Of a stretch of DNA of 64,000 bases, positions 43,520 to 56,059 are shown piece by piece (position 1 is the stretch's first letter; every line of letters starts with the position of its first letter). This stretch comes from Siphonodentalium dalli. Lineage: Eukaryota > Mollusca > Scaphopoda > Gadilida > Siphonodentaliidae. The stretch is from positions 140,512,351-140,576,350 of the forward strand of contig CP136062.1 in NCBI GenBank assembly GCA_032622095.1, in the 5' to 3' direction. The notes below the pieces were generated by a model, which did not search any database, was not told the DNA's origin, and saw nothing but the letters and a program-made list of their open reading frames with translations. The translations under genes were made by a program, and so were the position numbers.

Positions 43520-44563
43520 AATTATTACATTGGCTGAAAATGGGCGCCAAAATGTAGAAACTTGTAGATATTGTCCAGTATGCCCTGCAATCGCGTGCAA
43601 GTTGTGGTTGTTGAATACAATTGACTACATTGCCTTCTATACATTGAATACTAATAGTTATGATGGTAACCTTGGTTATTGTTACTGTTGCAACCACTGA
43701 CATTAACATAATTATTGGAATTTTCTCTCACAAACTTGAAATCAAAATCGGAAAATTCATTTTTCAGGTTTGGACCATTTTTTTTTACTGTTTATTGTTT
43801 TGATATATCTTAAATGTGTCACACTGACGTTTTTATAGACCAAGTTACTCAAGGTGGCTTGTAAAATGCCAAACAAATTTGGTAAAAGTTGATTTTTCAG
43901 ATATATATCACGAACATTATTCTCTGCTGTTCCGAATACGGCGAATAGTTAGCAAATTGTGAAATAAACATTACATTCTGGTTGTCCCAGTACGTAATGA
44001 GGCATTACACATTCATAAAAAAAAAATGGAATTTTGCTGAACACATCTTTTGGGATACTGACCATGTTTTTGGAAGGAAATCGGTAGAACTTTGAAACGA
44101 AACTGAAAGGGACCATACTATGTGGCTAATCTGACCAATTAGCATCAAAGTTTATCAACTTAATACAGCATGGATGTCAAGATGGCAGCCAGATATAAAA
44201 ATTCATTATATTCGGCTCTATTTACTGTCAGCACTTTCAAAGGGTGGTATGTGAATTATTTTTGACTAATGCGTTAATTGGTTATTAAACATGTTAGATC
44301 ATCAACTGACATCTAAATATTCTAGTTTGATTGTCCCGGTGCCTTATATATGAGGCATGACAAATTCATGTAAAAAAAATTATGTCAGAATTTAACAGCA
44401 TATCGCCTCCAAGAAAAAAAATCAGTAGAGCGATTCCAATACCAACATGATAATGCAAAATTAACCAGGGTTTGTGAATAACAACGACAAGCGACTACAC
44501 ACGTATCTCAATGCCGGTAACATGTCAGATGAAACGGGGATAGTGTGAGAGGATATATACATG
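43520..44563 (+). repeat. Dispersed repeat (copy 2 of the 9640-11700 repeat)
   Basis: Diverged copy. Collinear blocks: gccctgcaatcgcgtgcaag, ttgtggttgttgaata, attattctc.g.tgttcc, ggttgtcccagtac, ggaattttgctgaa, gatgtcaagatg and, at 44420-44563, agtagagcgattccaatacc...gggatagtgtgagaggatat. It ends about 34 bp from the kinase exon donor. Confidence 0.75.
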
Positions 44564-44595
44564 TGTCATTCAACTATTTTGGGAACGCAAGCTTA

Positions 44596-44928
<333 letters not shown>

Positions 44929-45165
44929 TTATAATGATAGTGGAAAAGTTTTATGTATCATTTATATTAAAGATGGTGCTTCTCTTTCCTGAACGTTTAT
45001 TATAGATTCGGCAGTATAAAACAATAATATTGAGTTAAAATAGTGTCAACAGGAGCTCCTGTCTCTAGAAATAATATATATACCCACCCCCAATTCTTTT
45101 TCAAGAATTGGGACATAAAATGTGGCTATTTTGTTTTAAATTTATGTATGTTTTCTAGCTGTTAA

Positions 45166-45405
45166 CCATTTCTATACTAAAGCATAATTGGTGAGTAGTT
45201 ATCTCATTGACAATGTTCAGATAATAAGTTCAACATACGACCGTTGAACTTATAATCTCAACATTTCCCTAAAAAAATAGGGCTCCTTCTGCACTGTAAT
45301 CATTTTGTCGTCTGCTTTATTCACTTAACATCTCTCCAAATGAAATAGATCATTCCAATGTACACTTTTTAACTGAGTGGGAGAATCCATTTATTATAGA
45401 AAGGG
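45166..45405. mobile_element. piggyBac-like MITE (CCCTTTCTATA family), copy
   Basis: TTAA (45162-45165) precedes CCATTTCTATACTAAA; the right end is ttattatagaaaggg. The interior has gttcagataataagttcaac, gaaatagatcattccaatgt and gtgggagaatccattta. Confidence 0.78.
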
Positions 45406-45494
45406 CTATAACTGTGCAATTGTTGTTGGGAGAGGTGCCATGAAGAGATAACGAATCTTCAATTTCATAAGTGTTCTGCATAAGTGTCATACAA

Positions 45495-45960
45495 TTAAAG
45501 ATGCAATATCCGAATTAACGCTCCCAATTTACTATTTCTTTGGCTTCGGGGGTAAAAAATATTTTATTCGAGTCGAGCCTCCCCCACCCATCAAAGCTCA
45601 GAGTGATCAGATATCAATTTTTGAAGTTTGTTATTTCACAAGATGTGCAATTATTTGTGGCCCAGAAAACAGTTGTCAAACCGAAGGTCTCGGACAAAAT
45701 TTCGGATGACGATGGATAACTCTAAAATCAAGCGGTAATAAGGCCAAATTTCGTGATACTCAAGTGATAATATGGCCATATTTCGTTGAACAAAATGTTG
45801 ACAAACAACACGTTTTGGAAAATTCTATACCATAGTTGACATTCGTTAGCATTATTGTGTTGTAATTCATCGATTCGGACAACTAAAGCTTGTTTTGAAG
45901 AAATGTTGTTGTTGTATCTTGATGTTATGCGGACCGCCTGATCGGATTGAGTACCTTTAA
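45495..45960 (-). mobile_element. MITE family 'GGTACTCAATCC', copy E
   Basis: The left end TTAAAGATGCAATATCCGAA is the alternative terminus; the right end is ATCGGATTGAGTACCTTTAA. The interior matches copies A, B and D. It lies in the kinase intron upstream of the exon at 44597-44922. Confidence 0.85.
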
Positions 45961-46037
45961 TTAGTATGCACAATGTGCACTTACGTATTAACCAATTTGG
46001 GTGTGCAACCTATATGCACCAACTCAGTCCACAGGCG

Positions 46038-46445
46038 CCAGAGGCGTTATTTCGCTAAAATCAGATTCAGATTCTGGATTCAGATTACAGATTGGTACCC
46101 GTACGACTTGGTTCGGCAAAAGAACAGACCAGAAATTGGCAGAATCGGTAAACGAACAGACCGTAATCTCAATTTCGTGGTAATCCGATTGGGATTCGGA
46201 TTCGGATTATTATGTGCCGTGTATATACACATAGAAGAAAATCATGACTTTCACAACAAACATGCACTTTATAAATATAAGATACAAATGATACTTGTGT
46301 CAAATACATGAGCCATGTTTGACGCTGGGAGAGAGTTTCGGAGACCACGTGGATTTCAAAATCTGACCAAGAATCGGGAATTAGCCCCGCCCCCGTAATC
46401 GGCTTCGGATTCTCAATCCAGATTTTAGCGAAATTACGACTCTGG
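46038..46445. mobile_element. Element with about 50-bp imperfect TIRs (ATTTCGCTAAAATC)
   Basis: cagaggcgttatttcgctaa...attctggattcagattac on the left is an imperfect inverse of gtaatcggcttcggattctc...ccagattttagcgaaattac on the right. Repeated gattcagattc/ggattcggattcgg words lie inside the arms. No coding evidence. Confidence 0.65.
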
Positions 46446-46555
46446 GGAAACCTACTTAAATACCAATATAGACTACACCAGTGACAGGGTCCAAGAAGAT
46501 CTATTTTGGCTAAACCCACAAAACCATAATAAATTCTAGAAATCAATCATTTCAT

Positions 46556-46963
46556 CCATTTCAGACTCGTCCAGTTTTTGGAATTCTTTTGATGACTAAA
46601 GTTGAAAAAATCGAGCACAAACACATCGGGTGAAATAAAAAAGGTATGGGTGGCTTCAGAATGACTTGCGGATAATATATGAGCATTTTGCAGGTTATGT
46701 CAACGCCATCCATTAAGTACACGTTCGCGACAAATTATTGCTCGGAAATATTGCTTTTATAACAAGATCAACGGTCTCTAAGCGGACATTGACGACCCGA
46801 ATTCTTCGGTAGATTTCGGTAGTTATCGATACGGTATCTCTACTTCGCTTCGTTCAATTTCGACGAGTTATATGTCAATTGAAAGGGAATTTGATTGCCT
46901 AATTAGGGTTTTGATTGTTTTATGTGTTTAGCCAAAATTGAACCGTGTCACTTCTATAGTCTG
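46556..46963 (+). repeat. GTACGGACG-associated repeat, copy 3
   Basis: Same orientation as 20040-20545. Shares ttttggaattc.tttgatga, cacaaacacatc, ggtatgggtg, aatgacttgcgga, gcggaca, gacgacccga and ttcttcggtagatttcggta. The frame open in copies 1 and 2 is interrupted here. Confidence 0.8.
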
Positions 46964-48625
46964 TTTTGGTATTTTAGAAATTTTCCCCAGGTACATGTGA
47001 CTCAGTCTGATTGAAATGCTGACTACTGAACAAGCTACGCGCCCAAGAAAGTGTCCTGAGGGTGTTGGATGTTAAATAGTCTGTATTTCAATCAGCCTGC
47101 CTAGTGACAGGTTGACACCAACTCTTCTGAATGAGAAATTCAGAGCTGCCATTTCACAAGCGTTCCACGTGCATCTGCGTAGATAACAATGGCTGCCGAC
47201 CAGGTTCCCATTTGAGACACTGCGATTCTACCAGTAGATATTCCAACAAAAATCACAACATGGTGTTACGCTATTTGTGCAAGCTGTGGTGGCTGTATGA
47301 CTATGTGTGTTGTTGGAAGGTAGTCAACCAGATGTGATGCAAGTTATTTACGCAATTTGAAATACCTTTCACTCAATTTATATAGAATGTACATGATATT
47401 AAAATTGAGTAATAGAGTTGAAAGAGAACCACACATCAATAAAACGGAATAAAGGAGATAGACGTTATAGAAGTGTATATTTGTTTGTAAACCAACCCTG
47501 CACCATAACACAAATACTATGCCATGTCGCACTTCACTGCCACAAACGAAGCGTGCTGAATACAATTAAGGCAGACATTTTCTACGAAGTGTGATCACTC
47601 TTGTGTTATATTTCCTGTAGACAGAACACGAAAAAACACGATATACAAGATAGTTTTACACCGAGGCGAGTAAATTATTTCTGGTTTGTTTTTAGAGAAT
47701 GTAAAATATTCATGGAATTCTATTACCACCGCGGAACAACTACACCGAAGAGCACGGTCCTGTCGTGCCGGGACACCATCTGAAACGCCCAGACTAATGA
47801 AGACGGACAAACTAATTAGCACTTTTCTTGTAATTTGTATTTCTGTCGCAGAAATACCGCGTTCGACAGGGTGGCCCGGTACAACCAAAGACTTGACGAC
47901 GAGCGATATTGACCCGACGGCGATTGCATGCCGGGAAGTGAAATGATGAGTGGCGGTTCGATGCGCGGATGTCGCGGGGCTTCATGGGGGCGCGAATCAC
48001 TCAGTACAAACCACGCAAAATTAGCTCCGCGTGCACGTACAGTGATCTGACTACACATGTATATCAATTCATCTGTTTCATTATGCCCATAGCCTGTATG
48101 GGTGTTTACTGCTTCGCTGTCCTGGCCGTACCAAATGGAGCGATGGGGATCTGGCAGGGCAACGTGTTTCGGGTTTCACCCGATGCCAGTTATTTTAGGA
48201 AATCGTAGTAAGGCTGATCTGGCCGTGTCAATGGAGCTATGGAGCTATGGGGATATATGTCAGGACAACACATTTCGGGTTTTCGCAGATGTATCTTCGC
48301 GGATGACCGAAGAATGGTCTTCACCTGATGCATGTGACACGTTATTAAAGGATGAAATCTTGTTTATTTGATTTGTACATCACATCTGAATAATTTAAAC
48401 TGGTGATTTAATGGGGGAATGGATTTTTGATGAGTGGGAAATTTATTTAACTATAGCTGCTGTAGTTCTGGGTTTTTCCAGATGAAATTTGGCTGTGTGA
48501 TAGCCCTGTCGTACACTTGAGGATTTATTTTAAAAAGTAAACATATGACCAATGATTTTTCTTGCATTTCCTTGATCAACTGGTGTCAATCTAGCTGGGT
48601 AAACATCACTGGAGTGGCATGCAGA
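46964..48625. other. Mostly non-coding region with a GC-richer patch at about 47740-48030
   Basis: No gene with recognisable homology. Within the GC-rich patch a 49-codon plus-strand frame (47797-47946) begins MKTDKLISTFLVICISVAE, signal-peptide-like, but has no supported continuation. 48128-48190 and 48216-48280 are weakly alike (tggccgt...aatggagc.atggggat). Confidence 0.4.
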
Positions 48626-49161
48626 CTTCAATTCAGTGAATTTGTCTGAATTTAACACACACTAAACAATAATAAAAATCATCAATTAAATTTCTTTTTA
48701 CATCAAGTACATTGACCTATATATGCATGTTGATTGCTTATAACAGATATAAAATACTCACTGTCAACTGTTATCTCAGGATAGACCCAACTACTATATG
48801 TGTTATACAAAATGAGGGGTCGTAGCACTGTATTTGACCAGTGCAGAGCAGCACCAGCAGTTACTGCTTAGCGTGTGGCTCAAATATAGTAATATTTAGT
48901 TTTTTCTTGTATTATATGTTATTACTTTTTTCACTTTATGCCATTGCTCATGTAGATCTGATGACTGCTTCTGATGGGTTTCACAAATACGACTATGCAA
49001 CTTGGGTATGGGCTGGAGGCATCCTGTAGCATATTATAGTACTTACATATTTAGGTATGTAAATGAATATTTATATTGCACTTTATCGCTTCAGGATTGG
49101 TCTCTTTTGTGGAGGGAAGACTTTGAACTAAATTGATTTTAATACAATTGTCTTAGCCTGT

Positions 49162-49890
49162 ATGGTAGCTTCATTTGGACATCTTGGATTTCTATCAATG
49201 ATTTACTATATAATTTTACTTGGTGGGGATATTCATGTACACCCCGGACCAGAAGAATTGGAGTTATCAATTTGCCATCTAAATGTCCGGAGTCTTAGGC
49301 ATAAAGTTGATTTAATTAGTACTGAATTGGGTGATTATGACATAATTGCATTAACAGAAACATTCACAGATTTAAACGTTGATAATGAAGTTTTAATGAT
49401 ACAAGGCTATCACTTTCCTCCTATTAGAAAAGATAGGGAAGGAGCAGTCGGTGGTGGTATTGTCATTTATGTTAAGACTTCACTAATTTGTAAATATTTG
49501 AGTGAAATTTATGTTCCTGGTATAGAAGCGTGTTGGACAGAGATACGGTATACAAATACAAAATTATTATTAGGGATATTTTGTAGGCCCCCTTCTGCTA
49601 AAGTTGGGTGTGGGACCTGGTTAATGACTCAATAAAACTGGCAAGGAATTATTTGTCTCTAAACTGATCACTGGTGACTTGAATGCAGACTGTTCTGAAA
49701 TTAAGCATCCAAAAGTTCGAGCCATTGAAGTTATCCATGGATTAAAACAGATGATAAAGGAACATACGCGTGTAACACTTAACTCCAAAACACTGATTGA
49801 TCTCATTTTACTTCATGTCCTAACTCTGTTGCTAGTTGTGGAGTTTTACCACCAATTTGTAGTGACCGTAATGGTATTGTTGTTACTCTA
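49162..49890 (+). pseudogene. LINE endonuclease domain (EEP/APE type), frameshifted
   Basis: An N-terminal hydrophobic segment leads to GGDIHVHPGPEE, then ICHLNVRSL (metal-binding Asn), ALTETF (catalytic Glu) and GGGIVIYVK. The first frame ends at 49635. GDLNADC and TLIDLI follow in another frame from 49660. The SDH motif is reached only after a further frame change near 49810, where it reads SDR (codon 49867-49869), so the catalytic His is lost. The family normally has all of these in one continuous ORF. Confidence 0.88.
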
Positions 49891-50062
49891 GAAAGATAAA
49901 TTGTGACCTCTTTCAAAAGGCAGATATGGTACTATAAAAAAAATGGACACGGGTGGCTTAATTAATGAAATGATAAACCTGGACTGGAATACATTATTAA
50001 ATGACGATTACAAACTTATTGCTGAAAAATTCCATACTTATATCATAGAAGCAGCGAATTGA

Positions 50063-51401
50063 TTGATACCTAACAAGAATGTTACTATTCGTACAAGAGA
50101 TAAACCTTGGTTAACCTGCAAATTGAGACAACAGATTAAAAGAAGAAATATTGCACACAAAAGAGCAAAACGCTGTGATACCCCAAAAACTTGGGAATGT
50201 TTCAGGAAAATTAGAAATAAAACGATTGACCAAATTAGGAAAGCTAAAGCAGAATATGATATGAAATTGTGCGAAAAAGCCTCTGAACAAAATGTTCAGT
50301 CCAAACAGTGGTGGAAAATTATGAATGAATTTTCTAAAAAACAAAGTAAGGCAGATTTAATATTTCCACCACTGTTTGAACATGATGTATAGTTCTACAT
50401 AACCCAATAGATATTGCTAACTGTCTAAATGACTATTTTGTTAGTCAAAGTTCATCTGTGAATGATAGAAAATCTTTACCTTCTCTTAATATGAAAGAAA
50501 ATAAATTGGAATCGATTGTCGTTAGTGAATCAAAAGTATTGGAAGTTTTGCAAAACCTTGAAATTGGTAAGGCATCAGGTCCTGATCTCATCAGTAATGT
50601 AATTTTAAAAACTCTAGCAAATGTTTTGGCGGTACATTTGACTAAAGTGTTCAATTTATTCCTGGGAAAGTCATACTTCCCAGAAATATGGAAACATGCC
50701 AATGTTATGCCTATACATAAAAAGGATTCTGATAATAAAAATTATAGACCAATATCTCTTACAAGTAATCGAAGTAAAGTTTTTGAAAATGTAGTTTTTA
50801 ACCATGTCTATAAGTGTTTAACTCAATTAATCTTATCACACCATTCCAGTCTGGTTTTATTCCAGGTGACAGTACAACTTTCCAGTTATTAGATATTGAT
50901 TCAAACATTCAGAGATATCTGAATGACAGAAACAAAATTCGATTCGTATTCTGTGATATAAGTAAGGCATTTGATAGAGTATGGCATAGGGGTTTACTTC
51001 ACAAAATGTATCATATTGGAATCCGTGGGGAAATTCTTACTTGGGTTAGGAACTATCCCTCTTGTAGAACTCAATGTACAGTTATAAATGGATATAATTC
51101 TTCCACTAGGGTTATTCCGACCGGAGTCCCTCAAGGGTAGGTCTTAGGACCTCTTTTGTTTAACATCTTCATTAATGATCTTGTAGATGGAATTGAATCA
51201 AATATAAGACTTTATGCATATGATACTTCTCTATTTGTTTCTGTAGAAGATGATGAGATAGCAGCCAAAATGTTAAATCGCGACCTTAATAGAATAGGGC
51301 AGTGGGCAACCATGTGGCAAGTGCAATTTAGCTCATCAAAAACAGAAACTATGACCATAGGTCAGTTCGGATACGCATTGTCCGTTGTATCTCTTGGGTG
51401 A
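50063..51401 (+). pseudogene. LINE reverse transcriptase domain, inactivated
   Basis: 50063-50392 is the linker between endonuclease and RT (Lys/Arg-rich, KPWLTCKLRQQIKRRN). RT motifs follow: KASGPDLISN, NYRPISLTSN, FQSGFIPGDST after a frame change near 50830, motif A VFCDISKAFDRVWH with its Asp, and motif B GVPQG followed by a TAG stop (51138-51140) where a Ser is usual. Motif C reads YAYDT, with the first catalytic Asp replaced by Tyr (51219-51221). The lesions rule out activity. Confidence 0.92.
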
Positions 51402-52379
51402 AGAAGTTCGTGAAGTCGAAAAACACAAACATCTAGGTCTTTTATTCCAAATCAGTGGCTCCTGGGATATCCATGTACAAATTTTGTTTGAAAAATTAAG
51501 TCCCATGATAAATTGCTTACGTAGTCTTAAATACAAGTTATCTAGACAAGCACTGAATACTCTATATAAGTCGTTTATTCTTGCAGGTTTTGAATATGCG
51601 GATGTTATTTGGGATAATTGTTCATTAGGATCTGCTGGTGATCTGGAATCATTACAATTGGACTCATTGAGAACCATCAGTGGCATTATTAGGGGGACAA
51701 GTTATTCCTTGCTATATGAAGAAACAGGCTACGTTCCACTTCAAGAGAGACGTTTAATGAGGAAAACAATACTGATGCATAAGGCCATATACCATAAATG
51801 TCCTATGTATATATCTTTACAAATTCCTAGAAGAGTTTCAGAAATTAGTTAAGGGATGGTGATGATATTTCCAAATATGAACATATCACCAAACCATTAA
51901 AGAGCTATCTAAACTCATTTTTTCCTTCTGGTATTGAATTATGGAACATTTCAAGTCCAATAATACGTTCAAGTAGCTCGATTTCACAAATTAAATATGA
52001 ATTTCGTCGAAATGAGTATATCGTTCCTAAATATTATTGTGCAGGCACAAGATCAAATCAAATCATTCACTCAAAACTAAGAGTAGGCTGTAGTGATCTT
52101 AATGCACATATGTTTGATCGATTTCTTACTGATGATTGTTCTTGTAGATGTGGCTATTTTTATGAAGATTCTGAACATTATTTCATGCATTGTGCATTCT
52201 TTAGTAGTCAACGGGCAGTTATGTATAGTTCACTAAAGAACATGAATGTGGATATAAATATTAAAAGCTTACTTTATGGAAACAATTCTAACAGTGATGC
52301 AAAAAATAATCTTATCTTTAATACTGTCCATCTATACTTCGAATCTACCAAGCGGTTTAATTCAAAATCTCTATTATAA
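51385..52379 (+). pseudogene. LINE post-RT and C-terminal Cys/His region, broken
   Basis: HKHLGLLFQISGSWDIHV, followed by LSRQALNTLYKSFILAGFEY and YVPLQERRLMRKTILMHKAI, is the conserved post-RT block of Jockey/CR1-type LINEs. After a stop at 51852 the remainder resumes in another frame and ends with CSCRCGYFYEDSEHYFMHCA (52139 onward), the zinc-finger-like C-terminus. The terminal stop is at 52377-52379. Confidence 0.88.
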
Positions 52380-52710
52380 TACAATTAAACTTGATTGAAC
52401 AAGTACATGTATTGTTTACTGTATCATCCCTCTACACCACTTTCTGCTGAGCAATGAATTATTATGTTGTTTCATTTTGTTTTTCTTATTTCACTGTTGT
52501 ACCTGATGACGTGTTTTGAATTTTGACTATTGGTATTTGGGTCTGGTCTTATATAGGTGTTCCTGTTGACCGAACCCGGTGCTCTGTTATTATGACACTT
52601 ATGCACAAATAAACTTTATTAAACAAATACAGGCTTCAATTCAGTGAATTTGTCTGAATTTAACACTGTCGTCTATGAGAAATCATTTAGTTCAGTGAAT
52701 CCTATATACA

Positions 52711-53160
52711 GGCCCCAGTAGACTTGGGTAATCGAACTAAGAAATCGGATTCGCTAGCCCGATTGCTCGCGAGTCGTGTTCCCTGCAGACATGATCAATT
52801 CGGCTCAGCACACCACGACTTTAATTGATTCAAGATCGTCATATCGCGTGACTTACTAACACCACACATGTAGAAAGCGATACATGCCCCCACCCACCGT
52901 GCCAGGTTTATTTTGAGGGGGAGGGGGCAATTTTTATTTGCATTCATTAACTGCGTCGGTGACAAAAAATACAGATATTCAAAATAGTAACAGACTTCAA
53001 TGCTGCTTTGCTGAACAATCTGGCTCGCGTACCCCGCACAATCTTGAGCAATCGGCCCCACGGGTAGGCACTGAGAATATCAAACATGCTTGAAATGGGA
53101 GTCCGATTGCTCGCGAGCCGATTAGCCAGCTCGGTTGCTCAAATGTGCGGGGGTGGGGGC
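52711..53160. mobile_element. GAGCAATCG-type element, copy 1
   Basis: Shares ggccccagtagacttgg...aatcga, cattcattaactgc.tcggtg, acaaaaaatacag.tattca, ctgctttgctgaacaatctg and gctcgcgtacc with 59006-59935. Repeated gattgctcgcgag words occur near both ends. Confidence 0.7.
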
Positions 53161-53344
53161 GGCTTACAAGTCATACGTTCTTTCTGGCTCGATCTGCAAC
53201 CGTCTGGGCGCTATATATAGTCTGTGGTTTTCAATAATGAGCCCGGGTTTTCCCCAGCAACAAAGGCCCCAAAATCAAATTTCCCAGTGCTTTGAGAAGA
53301 ACTCACTAAACACTTTTTGACAGAATGTATAATTTTTGAGTGGT

Positions 53345-53940
53345 ACACTCTTAAAACTCAAGTGGTATATACAAAACTTTCCAAGATTGTGTACAGTGAC
53401 AGCACCTTGATTGTACGAACAGCACCAAATAAAGTTTAACACTATATAGATGTTGGAAATAATTGTTACACTTTCATGATTAAGTGATGGTAACCACTTG
53501 AAGGTGTTGGGCTAAACACTTAAATGTGTTGGCGTAACACCTTTAAAATGTCACCGTTGAATCTGTCCAACGCCCAACAGGTGTGCCCAACAGGTGTCGA
53601 GCATCAAACTACTGGAATATTTGTTAGCAACGTATGTTTTTTTTCTTTCTCGTCAACATATCCAACATGAGTCATGACTCTTGATCTTGATTACTCTGCA
53701 TAGATAATTCCACAAGGAGGCACCAATCAACTGGCGTGCCATATAAACGTCATATACTAATTTGCATGTAAGTGCAATTTCAAGTGCCCCCTATCATTGT
53801 AGTGTCAATGCTACTATTAAATGGTGGTATGCCGATTTCAGAACTCTGCGATGGTGTTACATTTGGAAATCCAAGTGTAAGATTGGGAAAATGTTAGTTG
53901 GTGTATGCATTTTAACACTTTAGTGTTTTTTTTAGTGTAG
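53345..53940. mobile_element. Foldback-like element with ACACTCTTAAAAC terminus
   Basis: acactcttaaaactcaagtg...ttccaagattgtgtac on the left is an imperfect inverse of gtgtaagattgggaaaatgt...tagtgttttttttagtgtag on the right. The interior is dense in acacttaa.tgtgt and ggtgtt dyads. Possibly related to the 7871-8397 family. Confidence 0.55.
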
Positions 53941-54109
53941 TCTGGCTGACGATTTTCACATGCTATATACTCAGCAAAATAACACCCAATTAGAACTCTT
54001 GTGATTGACTGGACTGCACTAGCTTACAATGTCAAAACTCTTAAAACAAATGTGTCTAAATTCTACACAATATGTGTTACATTTTAACATGGTAATTATA
54101 ATGAAAATG

Positions 54110-54312
54110 AGTTTATGACTCCGAGTTTATGACTCATTTGCATTATAATTGCCAAGTTGTTTGGGTCGTTCATAGAGCACATGTATGAGTGTATTTTGCA
54201 ATACTAGTAAGCCATGGCTCCAATGAATTCATTTGTTGCATATATTCTGTTGAGTATAACACAAGGAGATGGTCCCATAACTGGTGGAATTTAGTGTACA
54301 GTACCCCTTTAA
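54110..54312. mobile_element. MITE family 'AAAGGGGTACTGTAC', right-end subfamily copy 2
   Basis: Matches 13340-13535 and ends TTAGTGTACAGTACCCCTTTAA. Just before it, 54030-54090 carries a piece of the CACTCTTA/TGTGTTACATTT family. Confidence 0.7.
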
Positions 54313-54664
54313 GGATGAAGCATAAATAATAAAAAAGACAAAACAGTAGAAATTACTAGTAAAAAATATATTTTAGTATATTTGAAATGGCCATGCAACT
54401 CCATACCAAACTATTTAAAAGTATTCTATTTGACTCGGAAAATATAAATATATCTTTTATTTCTGAAATCTTCTGTCATTCTGCATGGGGGTGCTCTCTT
54501 TGTGGATGACATGAGGGGAAACCTGTCCCTCTCTGACCCTAGCTTCCGACATCACTGGTTACTAATATACATGGATATATAGAGCGCCTGACTATATATA
54601 CTTCTTCAATATTTTAATTGGTTCTGTTGGCATGAGAGTATATTTGAACTGAACATGAAACATG

Positions 54665-54825
54665 TCAGCGAAGTACACACTTTGCTTTAGAGAATTACGC
54701 ACGCTGAGGGGGTCGTGCTGGGTTTCTCGTCATCGCGAACAATTCTTTAATCTAGTACTCAATATTTCACACAAATCCGTCGCTGTGAATCTTTTCCAAG
54801 ACATTTAGTCCAATTTCATGCAGGG
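54665..54825 (+). repeat. Dispersed repeat 'GGGTCGTGCTGGGT', copy 1, first part
   Basis: Matches 58395-58545 and 60965-61110: gggtcgtgctgggt, catcgcgaacaattctttaa, tctagtactcaata, tttccaagacatttagtc. Its continuation (cgctaaattgacttaggaaa...gatcgatgata) is at 57057-57166, so about 2.2 kb lies between the two parts. Confidence 0.78.
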
Positions 54826-55304
54826 TACCCACCCACGTTTACCTAAAAATCTGTATTCTCACACCATTTAGGCTTGGTATTTGTTTCAGTTATAAAGTCT
54901 GAGCACAGATAAGAATCGTATAAACCTGCACCACCCATTGTTTTCCTGTTTGTTTTTGTTTATCAATTGATTCATGACTTGTAAACAAGTTATATAAACA
55001 TTTTACCATATTTCCAATGCTTGTCTGTAATCACTTTAACTGTATCGAAAATATAAAATACAAATTTAGGCAAAACATTTATGCTAAATAGTAATGGACC
55101 CACACGATCTTATACCATCTGACAGCATGGCGTTTAACAGATTGATCAGCATTCATGTGGCTTTGATGTGAAATTGTGTCCAAAAAAAACAAAAACAATA
55201 AATTAAACTCAAAAATATGGATGTGGCTTTAAATAGCATTCAATACTTTCTAGCATGATGGGATTTCCATGTTTTGCCTCTTATGCTGTCTGATCAGGTC
55301 TAAG

Positions 55305-56059
55305 GGTGGATACACACATGCATGTAATCTATGTAATTATCGTGTATTTGTCGTTTTAGACAATGCAATATGTGTCCACTGACAACCCAATCATTGCCGA
55401 CGTGTTGACAGCACTTGGTTCCAGTTCCAATTAAGTCGGAATATAGATAAACCGCTATCTTAGACCGAGTCGCCAAGCCACTTAAAATATTTGTTCGTGG
55501 GATAACCACGTTGTTTTTAAATAAATTACCAATCCTCTCTTGATATTCATAGCAGTGGTGGATCAGGATTTCCACCAACTTGGGGCTATATGTGATCCCG
55601 AAAGCTACCAGGCGGTGTGGCTAACTCTGAGCTCTTCAACTAAAACATATTATAGTGTACCTTTTTCCCCAGTTTATTCCGACCGATGCATTCAACTAAG
55701 TCCCTTAGCGATTTGAAGCTTTCGCGACCCCACGCCAAACAAGCATCTTGGTCGAAATTGTTCAATATCAAGCCTGTATATTCCAGACGTGTCGCTTCTG
55801 TTGTTTGTGCATTAATAAAATGCCAGATATCAAATAGATTTGGCTAATTTCCGCATCCGTAAGAGAAGACATGTTTTGGATTGGCCTTAAATGTCCTGAT
55901 CATAGCAGACAGTTTTACTTCGCTTATCACTACTCACTTGTCTGGCCTGTTAACAATGAACCTCTTGAGCGCAGGTGACTAATGTTGTCAATTATTGGTG
56001 TGGCCATGTAAAATACATGTATTTTACATACAGACATTACATGCATGTGTGTATCCACC
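55305..56059. mobile_element. Element with GGTGGATACACACATGCATG termini
   Basis: GGTGGATACACACATGCATG (then taat) on the left is the exact inverse of CATGCATGTGTGTATCCACC on the right. About 755 bp. The 92-codon minus-strand frame inside (55300-55578) has no recognisable domain. It lies inside the 2.2-kb interruption described above. Confidence 0.75.

Larger units (their letters stand above)
48659..52633 (+). mobile_element. Jockey/CR1-superfamily LINE, nearly full length but inactivated
   Basis: About 3.98 kb with an endonuclease domain, a reverse transcriptase and a C-terminal Cys/His region in order. It is flanked by an exact 33-bp direct repeat, 48626-48658 and 52634-52666 (starts cttcaattcagtgaatttgt), best read as the target-site duplication. 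The 3' end reads aataaactttattaaacaaa without a long poly-A. Frameshifts, stop codons and catalytic substitutions show it is dead. It lies in the presumed 5' intron of the kinase gene, on the opposite strand. Confidence 0.93.

Noticed and set aside
50111-50702. Antisense ORFs in the LINE (50344-50111 and 50702-50445)
   Set aside because: Shadows of the RT reading frames.
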